Source: Streptomyces sp. Isolate_45 | GTDB lineage: Bacteria > Actinomycetota > Actinomycetes > Streptomycetales > Streptomycetaceae | Direction of reading: 5' to 3' | DNA length: 64,000 nucleotides | Assembly: GCF_024721315.2 (NCBI RefSeq) | Contig: NZ_JANFAK020000013.1 | Location: 1-64,000, forward strand | Shown here: positions 25,501-33,749 of the stretch, in pieces | How the letters are laid out: each line of letters starts with the position of its first letter | Numbering within the stretch: the stretch's first letter is position 1 | Program-made: the position numbers and the translations under genes | The notes under the pieces: model-generated | What the model saw: the letters and a program-made list of their open reading frames with translations, nothing else | The model's database searches: none | What the model was told of the DNA's origin: nothing

Positions 25501-26853
25501 CAGCACGTTGTTCGCGTACACCTCGTAGCCGCTGACCCCGACGTTGTCGGTGGCGGCCTGCCAGGACAGTGCGATCCGATCGGCGGCCTGTTCCGTCAGG
25601 GTGAGGGCGCCCGGGATGGTCGGGGCCTGGGTGTCACCGGTGTCGGCGGCCCGGGTCACGCTGTTGCTGTTGGGCGACTGGTTGCCGGCCGCGTCCCTGG
25701 CGCGGACGTGGTAGGTGATGGCGATCCCGGTGGGTTGCGTGTCGGTGTAGGTGGTCACGTCCCCGGCGACGCTCGTGCGCAGCTGGTTGTCGGCGTAGAC
25801 GTCGTACCCGGTGACGCCGGTGTCGTCGGTCGCCGCCTTCCAGCTGAGCGCGATCCGCCCGGTAGCCGGTTCGGTGTACGCGAGCTCGGTGGGTGCCGTC
25901 GGAGCCGTGGTGTCACCCGTCCGGGGTCCGTATACCTCCAGCTCGGAGACCTGGCCGCCGGGTTGCTCGGTATTGGCGGAGATCCGGACGCGGAGGTATC
26001 GGGTGGTGGCCGCGTCGAAGGCGATGGTCACGGAGTTGCCGCCGGCCGCGTCGAACAGGTAGCCCTTCGAGGCGGTCAGGTCCGTGTGGTCGGCGCCGTT
26101 TACGCTGCCCTGGATCTTCAGGGTCTGGGTACGGGCGCCCCAGCCCCCGGGCAGTCGCAGCACCACGCGGTCGACGCGTACGGAGGAACCGAGGTCCACC
26201 TGGAGCCACTGGGGCAGCGCGCCGTTCTCGCTCTCCCAGTAGCTGGCGGTGTTCCCGTCGTTCGCGTTGGCCGGCAGGTAGGTCTGGGTGCTGCTGCTCG
26301 CGGTCAGGGTCCTGCCGCGCGCCAGGTCGAGCGACGACTCGTCCGGGGTGCGCACCTCCAGCTCGGAGAGCTGCGCGGCCGGCCGGCCGGTGTTGGCGGT
26401 GACGGCGATCCGTACGTACCGGCTCCGGGTGGCGGGGAAGGTGATGGTGACGATGTTCCCGTTGCCCGGCCCGAAGACGTACGCGGCCGACGCGACCAGG
26501 GTGCTGAAGCTCGTGCCGTCGCCGCTGCCCTGGACGGCCAGGGTCTGGGTGCGGCTCTCCCAGGACGCCGGCAGCTTCAGCACCACCTGGTCGACGCGGG
26601 TGGTGGCGCCGAGATCGGTCTGCAGCCACTGCGGAAACGTTCCACCTCCGCTCTCCCAGTAGGTGGACGGGTCGCCGTCGGTGGCGTGGGCGGCGGTGTG
26701 GGCGCCGTTGCTGCTGCTCGCCGCGGCGGGCCGGCCCGTCGCGATGCCCGGACCGCCCGCGGCCGCGGCGGTCAGGGCGGGCCAGCCCATGATCAACAGG
26801 GCGGTACTGAGGACGGCGGCCAGCGCCCGCCACCTCCAGGTGTGCCTTCTCAT
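22567..26853 (-). CDS. Large secreted multidomain glucanase (GH87 / mycodextranase type)
   Basis: A 1428-residue exported enzyme. Signal peptide 1-32; F5/8 type C (discoidin) carbohydrate-binding domains at about 38-170, 175-310 and 498-638; two fibronectin type III domains at about 313-497; two CARDB-like domains at about 640-870; a CBM35/CBM6-like domain at about 872-1030 (YEAEEAV). A C-terminal right-handed beta-helix at about 1040-1428 contains ADGINMTNGS and GDDSFALFS, which match acidic active-site segments of GH87 alpha-1,3-glucanases. It would attack insoluble alpha-1,3-glucan of fungal walls or biofilm outside the cell. The GH87 assignment rests on recognised motifs and architecture and was not searched. 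Confidence 0.83.
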   Translation of the reverse strand: MRRHTWRWRALAAVLSTALLIMGWPALTAAAAGGPGIATGRPAAASSSNGAHTAAHATDGDPSTYWESGGGTFPQWLQTDLGATTRVDQVVLKLPASWESRTQTLAVQGSGDGTSFSTLVASAAYVFGPGNGNIVTITFPATRSRYVRIAVTANTGRPAAQLSELEVRTPDESSLDLARGRTLTASSSTQTYLPANANDGNTASYWESENGALPQWLQVDLGSSVRVDRVVLRLPGGWGARTQTLKIQGSVNGADHTDLTASKGYLFDAAGGNSVTIAFDAATTRYLRVRISANTEQPGGQVSELEVYGPRTGDTTAPTAPTELAYTEPATGRIALSWKAATDDTGVTGYDVYADNQLRTSVAGDVTTYTDTQPTGIAITYHVRARDAAGNQSPNSNSVTRAADTGDTQAPTIPGALTLTEQAADRIALSWQAATDNVGVSGYEVYANNVLRTTVAGNTTSWTDTQPATATVTYVVRAKDAAGNRSGDSDSVTRYGTGGGGSNLAVGKPVTGSSVIHTFVAENANDNSTATYWEGAAGAYPSTLTVKLGANADLRRLVLKLNPDSGWGARTQNIQVLGREQSASAVTGLVAAKDYAFDPASGNTVTVPLSARVADVQLRFTSNTGSSNGQIAEFQVIGVPAPNPDLEVTALSAAPAAPVESDPVTLSATVRNSGPAPAPATAVTFTLGGTKAGTAAVPALAAGASATVGAGIGARDAGTYQLAAVVDEANTVVEQNDSNNSFTGSALVVRGVDSSDLVASEVSWSPSAPSEGRPVAFAVTVRNQGTVASAPGPHAVTLTLQDATGAAVRTLTGAFDGPLAAGAATAPIALGSWPAANGKYSVKVVLADDAAELPVKRGNNTSTRPFFVGRGANMPFDTYEAEEAVAGGGATVVGPNRTIGDIAGEASGRKAVSLDATGEYVEFTTRAATNTLVTRFSIPDAPGGGGIDSTINLHVDGVFKRALPLTSKYAWLYGAEASPGNSPGAGAPRHIYDEANVLLGETVPKGSRIRLQKDAANTSTYAIDFVSLEQATAAPNPDPQTYAVPAGFGHQDVQNALDKVRMDPSGKLVGVYLPPGDYATASKFQVYGKAVRVVGAGPWFTRFHAPSAQDNTDIGWRADSTAKGSSFSGFAYFGNYTSRIDGPGKVFDFAGVSDITIDNIWNEHMVCLYWGANTDRITIKNSRIRNMFADGINMTNGSTDNLVTNNEARATGDDSFALFSAIDAGGADMKNNVYENLTTILTWRAAGVAVYGGFDNTFRNIHIADTLVYSGITISSLDFGYPMNGFGTEPTTFENISVIRSGGHFWGGQTFPGIWLFSASKVFQGIRINNVDIVDPTYSGIMFQTQYVGGQPVNPIKDTVLRDITITGARKSGDAFDAKSGFGLWANEMPEAGQGPAVGSVTVHNLRTGDNAVDIRNTTSTFRIDRLP

Positions 26854-26978
26854 AGGTCCTCGTCCCTCGACATGAACTTCCGGAAGGGGGTGAGACAGGA
26901 ATTTGCGTGTTGCCGTGCGAGAATTGCAGAGCCCTGCTCAACCGTCCACACCTCTGACCGCACTTCCGGCTCGCATCA

Positions 26979-26988
26979 CTTGCGCAAG
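26979..26988. promoter_or_regulatory. Perfect CTTGCGCAAG palindrome upstream of the glucanase
   Basis: A ten-base perfect palindrome with central GC, typical in form of LacI-family operators. It lies between the divergent glucanase and sensor-kinase genes. It shares its CTTGCG core with sites before the LacI gene and the importer. Confidence 0.65.
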
Positions 26989-27001
26989 CTGGGCGTAAAT
27001 A

Positions 27002-27018
27002 ACGCAAGCGATTTGCGT
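27002..27018. promoter_or_regulatory. ACGCAA-N5-TTGCGT inverted repeat near the kinase start
   Basis: Two 6-base arms separated by GCGAT lie about 50 bases before the sensor-kinase start and carry the same TTGCG core. This may be a second operator for the glucan regulator, or a site affecting the kinase promoter. Confidence 0.5.
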
Positions 27019-27065
27019 GGACGAGGGAATTCCGCTGAGGCCGAAGGCGACCTACGGTGCTAGTC

Positions 27066-28682
27066 ATGCGGTTCATCCCCACCAGCGCTCGGCGCCTCGG
27101 GCTGCCCAGACGGGCCGTCTCCCAGATCCTGCTGACCCAGCTGGCCCTCGCGGCCGGGGTCCTCGCGCTGGCCACCGGACTGTTCCTGGCACCGCTGAGC
27201 GCACAGCTGGACGACCAGGCCATGCGCCGCGCCCTGGCCATCGCCCAGAGCGCCGCGGCGGACCCGTCGCTGGCCGCCGACCTCCTGGTATCGGGCCCGG
27301 CGGCGGACACCCCGGTCCAGGCCGCGGCAGAACGGATCCGCCGGGCGACCGGAGCCGAGTACGTGGTCGTCCTCGACCTGAACGGCATCCGCCGCTCCCA
27401 TCCGAGCACCGACCGCATCGGCCTGCCCGTGTCCACCGACCCCGCCGACGCGCTCGCCGGCCGTGAGGTGATGGAGATCGACGAGGGCACCCTGGGGCGC
27501 TCCGCCCGGGGCAAGGTGCCGCTCCTCGCCGCCGACGGGGAGATCGTCGGAGCGGTCTCGGTCGGCATCGCCTACGACAACGTCCGCGACCGGCTGGTCG
27601 GAGCCATCCCCGGCCTCCTCGCCTACGCCGGCGGCGCCCTGGCGGCCGGTGCGCTCGCCGCCTACCTGCTGTCCCGCAGGATCCACCGCCAGACCAGGGA
27701 CCTGGCCTTCTCCGACATCGCCGGCCTCCTCGCGGAGCGCGAGGCGATGCTGCACTCCATCCGGGAGGGCGTCATCGCCCTAGACGGCAAGGGCCGGATC
27801 AGGCTGGTGAACGACGAGGCCGCCCGGCTGCTGGGCCTCACCCCGGACACCGCACACACCCTCGCCGGCCTCCCCCTCGACGAGGTCCTCGGCGCCGGCC
27901 GCACCACCGACGTCCTGTCCGGCCGCGTCACCGGCCGCGACCTCCTCGCCGTGCAGGGCCCCCGGGTCCTGGTCGCCAACCGGATGCCGACCTCGGACGG
28001 CGGCGCCGTCGCCACCCTGCGCGACCGCACCGAACTGGAACACCTCGGCCGCGAACTCGACTCCACCAAGGGCCTGATCGACGCCCTGCGCGCGCAGGAC
28101 CACGAGCACGCCAACCGCCTGCACACCCTGCTCGGCCTGCTCGAACTGGGCCTGCACGAGGAAGCCGTCGAGTTCGTGACCGAGGTGGTGGGCGTGCACC
28201 GCACCACGGCCGAGCAGGTGACCGAGCGGGTCCACGACCCACTGCTGGCAGCCCTGCTGGTGGGCAAGGCGACGGTCGCGGCCGAGCGGGGCGTTCCGCT
28301 CCGGCTCGCCCCGACGGCCCTGCTCCCCGACCGTCTGGTGGATCCCGGCGGCCTCGTCACCATCCTCGGCAACCTGGTCGACAACGCCCTGGACGCGGCG
28401 GCGGGATCTGCCGCGCCACTGGTTGAGGTCGACATCCGCGCCGACGGCCGTACCGCCGTACTGCGGGTGCGCGACAGCGGACCGGGCGTTCCCGCCGGAC
28501 ACCGCGAGGAGGTCTTCACGGAGGGCTGGTCGACGAAGCAGCCCCGCGCCCACCGCGAGCGCGGTCTGGGCCTCGCCCTCGTACGCCGCCTCGCGGAGCG
28601 GCAGGGCGGCAGTGCTCGGGCCGGTGAAGCAGCGGACGGAGGGGCGGAGTTCTCCGTCGTACTCCCGGAGGCCCTGCGGTGA
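27066..28682 (+). CDS. CitA/DcuS-type sensor histidine kinase
   Basis: A 538-residue membrane kinase. A first membrane helix (about residues 18-40) is followed by an extracellular PAS-like sensor (45-165), a second helix (about 175-200), a cytoplasmic PAS domain (about 215-310), a Spo0B-like dimerisation helix with DHEHANRLHTLLGLLELG (His phosphoacceptor region) and a HATPase domain (GNLVDNALDAA, DSGPGVP, RGLGLALVRR). It probably senses a di- or tricarboxylate or related acid outside the cell. The ATG at 27066 is used; an in-frame GTG at 27057 is possible. It overlaps the response regulator by four bases. Confidence 0.92.
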   Translation: MRFIPTSARRLGLPRRAVSQILLTQLALAAGVLALATGLFLAPLSAQLDDQAMRRALAIAQSAAADPSLAADLLVSGPAADTPVQAAAERIRRATGAEYVVVLDLNGIRRSHPSTDRIGLPVSTDPADALAGREVMEIDEGTLGRSARGKVPLLAADGEIVGAVSVGIAYDNVRDRLVGAIPGLLAYAGGALAAGALAAYLLSRRIHRQTRDLAFSDIAGLLAEREAMLHSIREGVIALDGKGRIRLVNDEAARLLGLTPDTAHTLAGLPLDEVLGAGRTTDVLSGRVTGRDLLAVQGPRVLVANRMPTSDGGAVATLRDRTELEHLGRELDSTKGLIDALRAQDHEHANRLHTLLGLLELGLHEEAVEFVTEVVGVHRTTAEQVTERVHDPLLAALLVGKATVAAERGVPLRLAPTALLPDRLVDPGGLVTILGNLVDNALDAAAGSAAPLVEVDIRADGRTAVLRVRDSGPGVPAGHREEVFTEGWSTKQPRAHRERGLGLALVRRLAERQGGSARAGEAADGGAEFSVVLPEALR

Positions 28683-29377
28683 ACGAGACCCCGATGCACG
28701 TATTGGTCGTCGACGACGACGTGCGTGTTGCCCTGATCAACGCCGCGTACGTGACGAAGGTTCCCGGGTTCCGGGTCGCCGCCCAGGTCCATTCGGCCGC
28801 CGAGGCACTGGAGTTCCTCACCGCCCACCCGGTGGACCTGGTCCTCCTCGACCACTACCTCCCGGACGAGAACGGGCTCGACCTGGTCCGCCGCCTGCGC
28901 CAGCTCGGCCACCACACCGACGTGATCATGGTCACCGCGGCCCGTGACCTGACCACCGTCCGGGCGGCCATGCGCCTCGGCGCCCTCCAGTACCTGGTCA
29001 AGCCCTTCACCTTCGCCGGCCTGCGCGGCAAGTTGGAGGCCTACGCCACCCTCCACCGCTCCCTGGCCGGTGGCGGCGAGGCCGAACAGGCCGAGGTGGA
29101 CCGGATCTTCGGCGCGCTCGCCGCCGCCGGTACCCCCAACGAACTGCCCAAGGGCCACTCCCCCACCACGGCGGAACTGGTCCGCCAGGTCCTGCGCGCC
29201 GCCGAAGGCCCCCTGTCCACCCAGCAGGTCGCCGACCGGGCCGGGATCAGCCGCCAGACCGCCCAGCGCTACCTGAAGCTCCTCGACCGCGCCGGCCGCG
29301 TCACCCTCGCCCTGCGCTACGGCGAGACCGGCCGCCCGGAACACCGCTACGCCTGGCGGCCGCCCGGCGGGGTCTGA
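28679..29377 (+). CDS. CitB/DcuR-type response regulator
   Basis: A 232-residue regulator. The receiver domain occupies residues 5-125 (VVDDDVRVALINAAY; phosphoacceptor in LVLLDHYLPDENG; Lys in LVKPF). The C-terminal DNA-binding domain is wHTH of the CitT/DcuR group (LSTQQVADRAGISRQTAQRYLKLL). The GTG start overlaps the kinase stop as GTGA, so the pair is coupled. Its convergent neighbour is a solute symporter pair, a likely target by analogy with CitA/CitB and DctB-like systems. Confidence 0.93.
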   Translation: MNETPMHVLVVDDDVRVALINAAYVTKVPGFRVAAQVHSAAEALEFLTAHPVDLVLLDHYLPDENGLDLVRRLRQLGHHTDVIMVTAARDLTTVRAAMRLGALQYLVKPFTFAGLRGKLEAYATLHRSLAGGGEAEQAEVDRIFGALAAAGTPNELPKGHSPTTAELVRQVLRAAEGPLSTQQVADRAGISRQTAQRYLKLLDRAGRVTLALRYGETGRPEHRYAWRPPGGV

Positions 29378-29401
29378 CCGGATCGGGGGCCCGGCGGGGG
29401 C

Positions 29402-30994
29402 TCACACCGCCCCGGCCCCCGTCAGGGAGCGGACCTCCGTCTGGGCGTGCTTGCGCTCGTCCGGCTCCTCACCGGAGGTCACCGTGCCCAACCAGCCCGC
29501 CAGGAAGCCCAGCGGGATCGAGACGATCCCCGGGTTCTGCAGCGGGAAGTACTGGAAGTCCACGCCGGGGAAGAGGGATTCGGGGCTTCCCGAGACCACC
29601 GGCGACAGCGCCACCAGTAGGACCGAGGGAACCAGACCCCCGTACACCGACCAGACGGCCCCCCGCGTGGTGAACCCGCGCCAGAAGAGCGAGTACAGGA
29701 GCACCGGCAGGTTCGCCGAGGCGGCCACCGCGAAGGCGAGCCCCACCAGGAAGGCGACGTTCAGGTTCTGGGCGAGCAGACCCAGGCCGATGGCCACCGC
29801 GCCGATCCCGACCGCCGCCAGCCGCGCCACCGCCACCTCGCTGCGCTGCCTGGCGTGCCGGCGCTTGAGCGAGGCGTACAGGTCGTGCGCGACGGACGCC
29901 GACGAGGCCAGGGTGATCCCGGCGACCACGGCGAGGATGGTCGCGAAGGCGATGGCGGCCACGAACGCGAACAGCACGGCGCCTCCGGTGGACCCGGCGC
30001 CCCCGCCGAGGAAGGCGGCCAGCAGCGGTACGGCCGTGTTCCCCGAGGCGTTCGAGGCCCGCACCGCGTCGGGCCCCACGAGCGCGGCCGCGCCGAAGCC
30101 GAGCACGATGGTCATCAGGTAGAAGCCGCCGATCAGGCCGATCGCCCACACCACCGACCGGCGGGCGGCCCGCGCGGTGGGGACGGTGTAGAAGCGCGAC
30201 AGGATGTGTGGCAGGCCCGCCGTCCCGAGGACCAGGGCGAGGCCCAGGCTCATGAAGTCGAAGCGGGAGGTCCAGTCGGCGCCGTACTTCAGGCCGGGAC
30301 TCAGGAAGCGGCTCCCGTGCCCGCTGCGGTCGGCGGCGGTCGTGAGCAACTGGTCGAAGTTCCCGTGGAAGCGCAGCAGGACGAGGACCGTCAGGGTGAC
30401 GGCACCACCCATCAGCAGCACGGCCTTCACGATCTGGATCCAGGTGGTGGCCCGCATGCCTCCGAAGGTCACGTAGACCACCATCAGCGCACCGACCCCG
30501 ATCACGGTCAGGGTCCTGGCCCCGGGCCCGGAATCCCCGAGCAGCAGACCCACCAGGCTGCCCGCGCCGACCATCTGGGCGATCAGGTACAGCACCGAGA
30601 CCACGACCGAGGAGGTTCCGGCGGCGATCCGTACGGGCCGCTCGGCCATACGTGCCGCGACCACGTCGGCCAGGGTGAAGCGCCCGCAGTTGCGCACCAG
30701 TTCGGCGACCAGGAAGAGGACCACGAGCCAGGCGACGAGGAAGCCGACCGAGTACAGAAGGCCGTCGTAACCGAAGAGGGCGATCAGCCCGGAGATGCCC
30801 AGGAACGACGCGGCGGACATGTAGTCGCCGGCGATGGCGAAACCGTTCTCCAGAGGGGAGAACAGCCGCCCGCCGGCGTAGAACTCCTCGGCGGAGCCGT
30901 GCCGGTTGCGGCTGACCCAGGTGGTGATGCCCAGGGTGACGGCGATGAACAGGCTGAACAGGATCAGCGCCAGGGTCTGGTGTTCGGTCGTCAC
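29402..30994 (-). CDS. Sodium:solute symporter (acetate/monocarboxylate type)
   Basis: A 530-residue transporter of the SSS family, ActP-like, with about thirteen membrane helices. It opens with a helix (TLALILFSLFIAVTLGITTWV) and contains the typical motif EFYAGGRLFSPLENGFAIAGDYMSAASFLGI. The GTG at 30994 overlaps the stop of the DUF485 gene as GTGA. Pairing with a DUF485 membrane protein is the hallmark of ActP-type acetate permeases. Acetate, propionate or pyruvate is the probable cargo; the exact ion and substrate are unknown. Confidence 0.92.
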   Translation of the reverse strand: MTTEHQTLALILFSLFIAVTLGITTWVSRNRHGSAEEFYAGGRLFSPLENGFAIAGDYMSAASFLGISGLIALFGYDGLLYSVGFLVAWLVVLFLVAELVRNCGRFTLADVVAARMAERPVRIAAGTSSVVVSVLYLIAQMVGAGSLVGLLLGDSGPGARTLTVIGVGALMVVYVTFGGMRATTWIQIVKAVLLMGGAVTLTVLVLLRFHGNFDQLLTTAADRSGHGSRFLSPGLKYGADWTSRFDFMSLGLALVLGTAGLPHILSRFYTVPTARAARRSVVWAIGLIGGFYLMTIVLGFGAAALVGPDAVRASNASGNTAVPLLAAFLGGGAGSTGGAVLFAFVAAIAFATILAVVAGITLASSASVAHDLYASLKRRHARQRSEVAVARLAAVGIGAVAIGLGLLAQNLNVAFLVGLAFAVAASANLPVLLYSLFWRGFTTRGAVWSVYGGLVPSVLLVALSPVVSGSPESLFPGVDFQYFPLQNPGIVSIPLGFLAGWLGTVTSGEEPDERKHAQTEVRSLTGAGAV

Positions 30995-31476
30995 CGGACC
31001 TCCCTCCGGGCCCGGTTCCGCTCCTGGTCGCGTTCCTGCTCGAAGACCGTCCACCGCAGGTCGAGCGCGGCCCGGTCCCGCCGCAGTCGGGCGTGCCGGG
31101 CGTAGGCCCAGGTCAGCAGGAAGGTGCTGAGGAACTGGCCGAGGCCCGCGACCAGGGCCACGTTGACCGCGCCCGCCACCGGTCGGGCCATCAGGTCGGG
31201 TGCCATCGTCGCCGCGATCACATAGGCGACGTACCAGAGGAAGAAGCCGACGGTCGCCGGGACGACGAACCTCCGGTAGCGGCTGCGGACCTCCTGGAAG
31301 GCGGCGCTGCGCTGCACTTCCAGGTAGATGTCGGATGCGCCGGGCGCGGGCCGGCCCCCGGGGACCTCGCGTGGAGGGACCGTTTCCTCGACCTCGCCCC
31401 AACCCACGGCGAGCGCGTCGTACCAGGGGTCGTCCAGCCGGATCGTTCCGGCATCGCGACCATCGTGCTTGTCCAC
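30991..31476 (-). CDS. DUF485 membrane protein (YjcH-like)
   Basis: A 161-residue protein with two membrane helices (VVPATVGFFLWYVAYVIAATM and VNVALVAGLGQFLSTFLLTWAY) and a charged C-terminal tail. The N-terminal 50 residues are acidic and unstructured, longer than in E. coli YjcH. The start is GTG at 31476 with GGAGAG upstream. It is coupled to the symporter by a 4-base overlap and is probably an accessory subunit. Confidence 0.9.
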   Translation of the reverse strand: MDKHDGRDAGTIRLDDPWYDALAVGWGEVEETVPPREVPGGRPAPGASDIYLEVQRSAAFQEVRSRYRRFVVPATVGFFLWYVAYVIAATMAPDLMARPVAGAVNVALVAGLGQFLSTFLLTWAYARHARLRRDRAALDLRWTVFEQERDQERNRARREVR

Positions 31477-31554
31477 CGAACTCTCCTTGTCCGCTGCCGC
31501 ATTGGCCGCGTGCCCACAAGGATGTGCGGAATGAACGCTTTCCGGACTGGTGTC

Positions 31555-31598
31555 CCGGTGCTCTTCACTCCTTCAGGTGATGGAGTGAAGAGCACCGG
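31555..31598 (-). terminator. Terminator of parE
   Basis: A perfect 17-base-pair stem (CCGGTGCTCTTCACTCC and complement) with a 10-base loop lies 31 bases past the parE stop. Confidence 0.88.
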
Positions 31599-31628
31599 TG
31601 TGCCGTGGCGCCGAAGGGTGTCCGCCCG

Positions 31629-33749
31629 TCAGGCGTCGATGCGCGAACGGTCCAGGGTCGCCGCCGAGCTGGTGATGAACTCCTTGCGCGGAGCCACCTC
31701 GTTGCCCATGAGCAGGTCGAAGACCTGCTCAGCGCCGTCCAGGTCACCGATGTTGATCCGGCGCAGCGTACGGAAGCGGGGGTCCATGGTGGTCTCCGCG
31801 AGCTGGTCGGCGTCCATCTCACCGAGGCCCTTGTAGCGCTGGATGGAGTCCTTGTACCGGATGTTCTTGCGCTGGTACTCCAGGAGGGTCTGGCGCAGCT
31901 CGTTGTCCGAGTACGTGTAGACGTACTTGTCCTGGCCTCGCTTCGGCTGGACGAGCTCGATCCGGTGCAGCGGCGGCACGGCCGCGAACACCCGGCCCGC
32001 CTCGACCATCGGCCGCATGTACCGCTGGAAGAGCGTGAGCAGCAGGCAGCGGATGTGCGCGCCGTCCACATCGGCGTCGACGAGCAGGACGATCTTGCCG
32101 TAGCGGGCGGCGTCGAGGTCGAAGGTGCGGCCCGAGCCGGCTCCTATGACCTGGATGATCGCGCCGCACTCGGCGTTCTTGAGCATGTCCGAGACCGACG
32201 ACTTCTGGACGTTGAGGATCTTGCCCCGGATGGGCAGCAGCGCCTGGAACTCCGAGTTCCGGGCGAGCTTGGCCGTACCGAGGGCCGAGTCCCCCTCGAC
32301 GATGAAGAGCTCGCTGCGGTCCACGTCGTCACTGCGGCAGTCGGCCAGCTTGGCCGGCAGCGAGGAGGACTCCAGCGCGGTCTTGCGGCGCTGCGCCTCC
32401 TTGTGCTGACGGGCCGCGATCCGGGTCCGGGCGGCCGCGACGATCTTCTCCATCACGGAGCGCGCCTGCTGCTTGTCGTCGCGCTTGGTGGAGGTCAGGA
32501 AGGTCTTGAGCTCCTTGGCCACGACGGCGGCGACGATCCGGGTGGCCGCCGAGGTGCCGAGCACCTCCTTGGTCTGGCCCTCGAACTGCGGCTCGGCGAG
32601 GCGGACGGTGACGACGGCGGTCATGCCCTCCATCGCGTCGTCCTTGACCACGTCGTCCTCTGCGACGCGCAGCAGCTTCGCCGAGCGCAGGACCTCGTTC
32701 ACGGTCTTGGCGACCGAGCGCTCGAAGCCGGAGACGTGGGTGCCGCCCTTGGGGGTGGCGATGATGTTGACGAAGGACTTGACGTTGGTCTCGTAGCCCG
32801 TGCCCCAGCGCAGGGCGATGTCGACGCCCAGTTCGCGGGTGACCTCGGTCGGGGTCATGTGACCGCGGTCGTCGAGGACCGGGACGGTCTCCTTGAAGGT
32901 GCCCGTGCCGGTCAGGCGCAGCACGTCGCACACGCCCTTGTCCTGGGCCAGGTACTCGCAGAACTCGCTGATGCCCCCGTCGAAGCGGAAGGTCTCCTCG
33001 GTCTTGCCCGCACCTTCCAGGGCGCGCTCGTCGCGGACGACGAGGGTCAGGCCGGGCACGAGGAAGGCGGTCTGGCGGGCGCGCTGGTAGAGCGTCTCCA
33101 GGTTGAGCCGGGCGTCCTTGAGGAAGATCTGGCGGTCGGCCCAGTAGCGGACGCGGGTTCCGGTCTTGCCCTTGGCGATCCGCTTGACCTTCCGCAGGGC
33201 GTGGTCGGGGTCGAAGGGGCCGTCGGGACCCTGCTCGGTGAACATGCCGGGGACGCCGCGACGGAAGCTGATCGCGTGCGTCGAGCTGCTCCGGTCGACC
33301 TCGACGTCGAGGCGGGCCGACAGGGCGTTGACGACGGAGGCACCGACGCCGTGCAGGCCGCCGGAGGCCGCGTACGACCCGCCGCCGAACTTGCCGCCGG
33401 CGTGCAGCTTGGTCATGACGACCTCGACCCCGGAGAGGCCGGTCTTGGGCTCCACGTCGACGGGGATGCCGCGGCCGTTGTCCCGGACCTCGACCGAGGC
33501 GTCCTCGTGGAGGATCACCTCGATGTGGTCGCAGTACCCGCCCAGGGCCTCATCGACGGAATTGTCGATGATCTCCCAGAGGCAGTGCATCAGGCCTCGA
33601 CTGTCGGTGGAGCCGATATACATCCCGGGGCGCTTGCGAACGGCCTCAAGGCCTTCGAGGACGAGCAGGTGCCGCGCGGTGTAGTTGGAACCGTCCCGGT
33701 CTGCTCCGGACAGCAGCGCGCTGGAAGGCACGGACGTGTCGGCGGTCAC
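31629..33749 (-). CDS. parE: DNA topoisomerase IV subunit B (second GyrB-like protein)
   Basis: A 706-residue ATPase subunit of type IIA topoisomerase. GHKL motifs are NSVDEALGG, DNGRGIPVDVEPKTG and GGLHGVGASVVNALS. TOPRIM metal motifs are EGDSALGTAK and DADVDGAHI. The C-terminal block is RYKGLGEMDADQLAETTMDP. The GTG at 33749 has GAGGAG nine bases upstream; the longer open frame upstream has no family similarity. Together with ParC (about 21 kb away) it unlinks replicated chromosomes, important for the linear multigenomic hyphae. Confidence 0.94.
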   Translation of the reverse strand: MTADTSVPSSALLSGADRDGSNYTARHLLVLEGLEAVRKRPGMYIGSTDSRGLMHCLWEIIDNSVDEALGGYCDHIEVILHEDASVEVRDNGRGIPVDVEPKTGLSGVEVVMTKLHAGGKFGGGSYAASGGLHGVGASVVNALSARLDVEVDRSSSTHAISFRRGVPGMFTEQGPDGPFDPDHALRKVKRIAKGKTGTRVRYWADRQIFLKDARLNLETLYQRARQTAFLVPGLTLVVRDERALEGAGKTEETFRFDGGISEFCEYLAQDKGVCDVLRLTGTGTFKETVPVLDDRGHMTPTEVTRELGVDIALRWGTGYETNVKSFVNIIATPKGGTHVSGFERSVAKTVNEVLRSAKLLRVAEDDVVKDDAMEGMTAVVTVRLAEPQFEGQTKEVLGTSAATRIVAAVVAKELKTFLTSTKRDDKQQARSVMEKIVAAARTRIAARQHKEAQRRKTALESSSLPAKLADCRSDDVDRSELFIVEGDSALGTAKLARNSEFQALLPIRGKILNVQKSSVSDMLKNAECGAIIQVIGAGSGRTFDLDAARYGKIVLLVDADVDGAHIRCLLLTLFQRYMRPMVEAGRVFAAVPPLHRIELVQPKRGQDKYVYTYSDNELRQTLLEYQRKNIRYKDSIQRYKGLGEMDADQLAETTMDPRFRTLRRINIGDLDGAEQVFDLLMGNEVAPRKEFITSSAATLDRSRIDA

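Noticed and set aside
23992..27063. A 1023-codon open frame on the plus strand over the glucanase gene
   Set aside because: The opposite strand encodes a protein with signal peptide and ordered domains; this frame yields only low-complexity sequence.
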